Positions 63,901 to 64,000 of a DNA stretch of 64,000 nucleotides are shown here, one piece after another. The translations under genes and the position numbers were made by a program. Origin of the DNA: Zonotrichia leucophrys gambelii (lineage: Eukaryota; Chordata; Aves; Passeriformes; Passerellidae); NCBI RefSeq assembly GCF_028769735.1, contig NC_088171.1, positions 78,633,216-78,697,215 on the forward strand, written 5' to 3'. The stretch's first letter is position 1. Every line of letters begins with the position of its first letter. Under the pieces are notes generated by a model. That model saw only the letters and a program-made list of their open reading frames with translations, searched no databases and was not told where the DNA came from.

Positions 63901-64000
63901 TGAATGGAGTATATTGAAGAAGTAACAAAACATCTAAATAATGGACATTTACTTGTTTTAAAAAAAAACTATTTTAAGAGCCATCAAAGATAGACAGTGA
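61000..64000. other. Intergenic sequence to the window end
   Basis: No supported gene. Pyrimidine tract at 61331-61370 with an 18-T run (61353-61370). The part 61,850-62,600 is GC-richer, with an open antisense frame of 144 codons (61741-62175) and no recognisable domain. A short TTAAA repeat lies near 63,796-63,812. Confidence 0.55.
61331..61370 (+). repeat. Pyrimidine / poly-T tract
   Basis: T-rich stretch with a few C residues, ending in 18 consecutive T at 61353-61370. Confidence 0.9.

Overview
The window looks like a piece of a bird genome. It is AT-rich and intron-dominated, has one GC-rich CpG island, and carries many CR1 (chicken repeat 1) LINE copies with the typical avian CR1 3' end. 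It also carries LTRs of the kinds common in Neoaves. A passerine or other neoavian is my guess. No prokaryotic, viral or organellar gene organisation is present.

The only protein-coding gene I can support is MARCHF11, a membrane-bound RING-CH E3 ubiquitin ligase, complete on the + strand. Its four coding exons are 5112-5381, 6333-6488, 29204-29396 and 36405-36727. All introns are GT-AG, the phases fit, and the exons join to a 313-residue product. The product has a C4HC3 RING-CH domain, two membrane segments, a tyrosine sorting motif and a C-terminal PDZ-binding motif. The gene starts in a CpG island (about 4515-5560), and a polyadenylation signal at 37585-37590 probably ends it. The introns are 951 bp, 22.7 kb and 7.0 kb.

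Layout: 1-4514 is upstream sequence without a convincing gene, with a weak antisense open frame near 3765-4056. The interval 4515-37600 is MARCHF11. Intron 2 holds three CR1 3'-end or mid fragments, a longer CR1 with 5' and endonuclease sequence (21.55-22.85 kb) and a further CR1 3' end at 27.8-28.1 kb. Intron 3 holds a decayed open stretch resembling the zinc-binding part of a retroelement integrase. From 37.6 kb to the end I find no host gene. This part holds a nested repeat stack (37.84-40.06 kb: a CR1 interrupted by an LTR, with another LTR at its edge), a CR1 with its reverse-transcriptase region deleted (41.69-43.17 kb), a solo LTR (43.27-43.66 kb), an ERVK-like LTR (48.10-48.44 kb), a CR1 fragment (50.08-50.27 kb) and an LTR preceded by a polypurine tract (60.47-61.00 kb). 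Microsatellites and homopolymer runs are scattered throughout.

The long flanks without genes agree with my memory that MARCHF11 lies in a gene-poor interval between ZNF622 and FBXL7 in amniotes. I found no operon, CRISPR array, tRNA, rRNA or clearly new system. The most unusual item is the integrase-like fossil.
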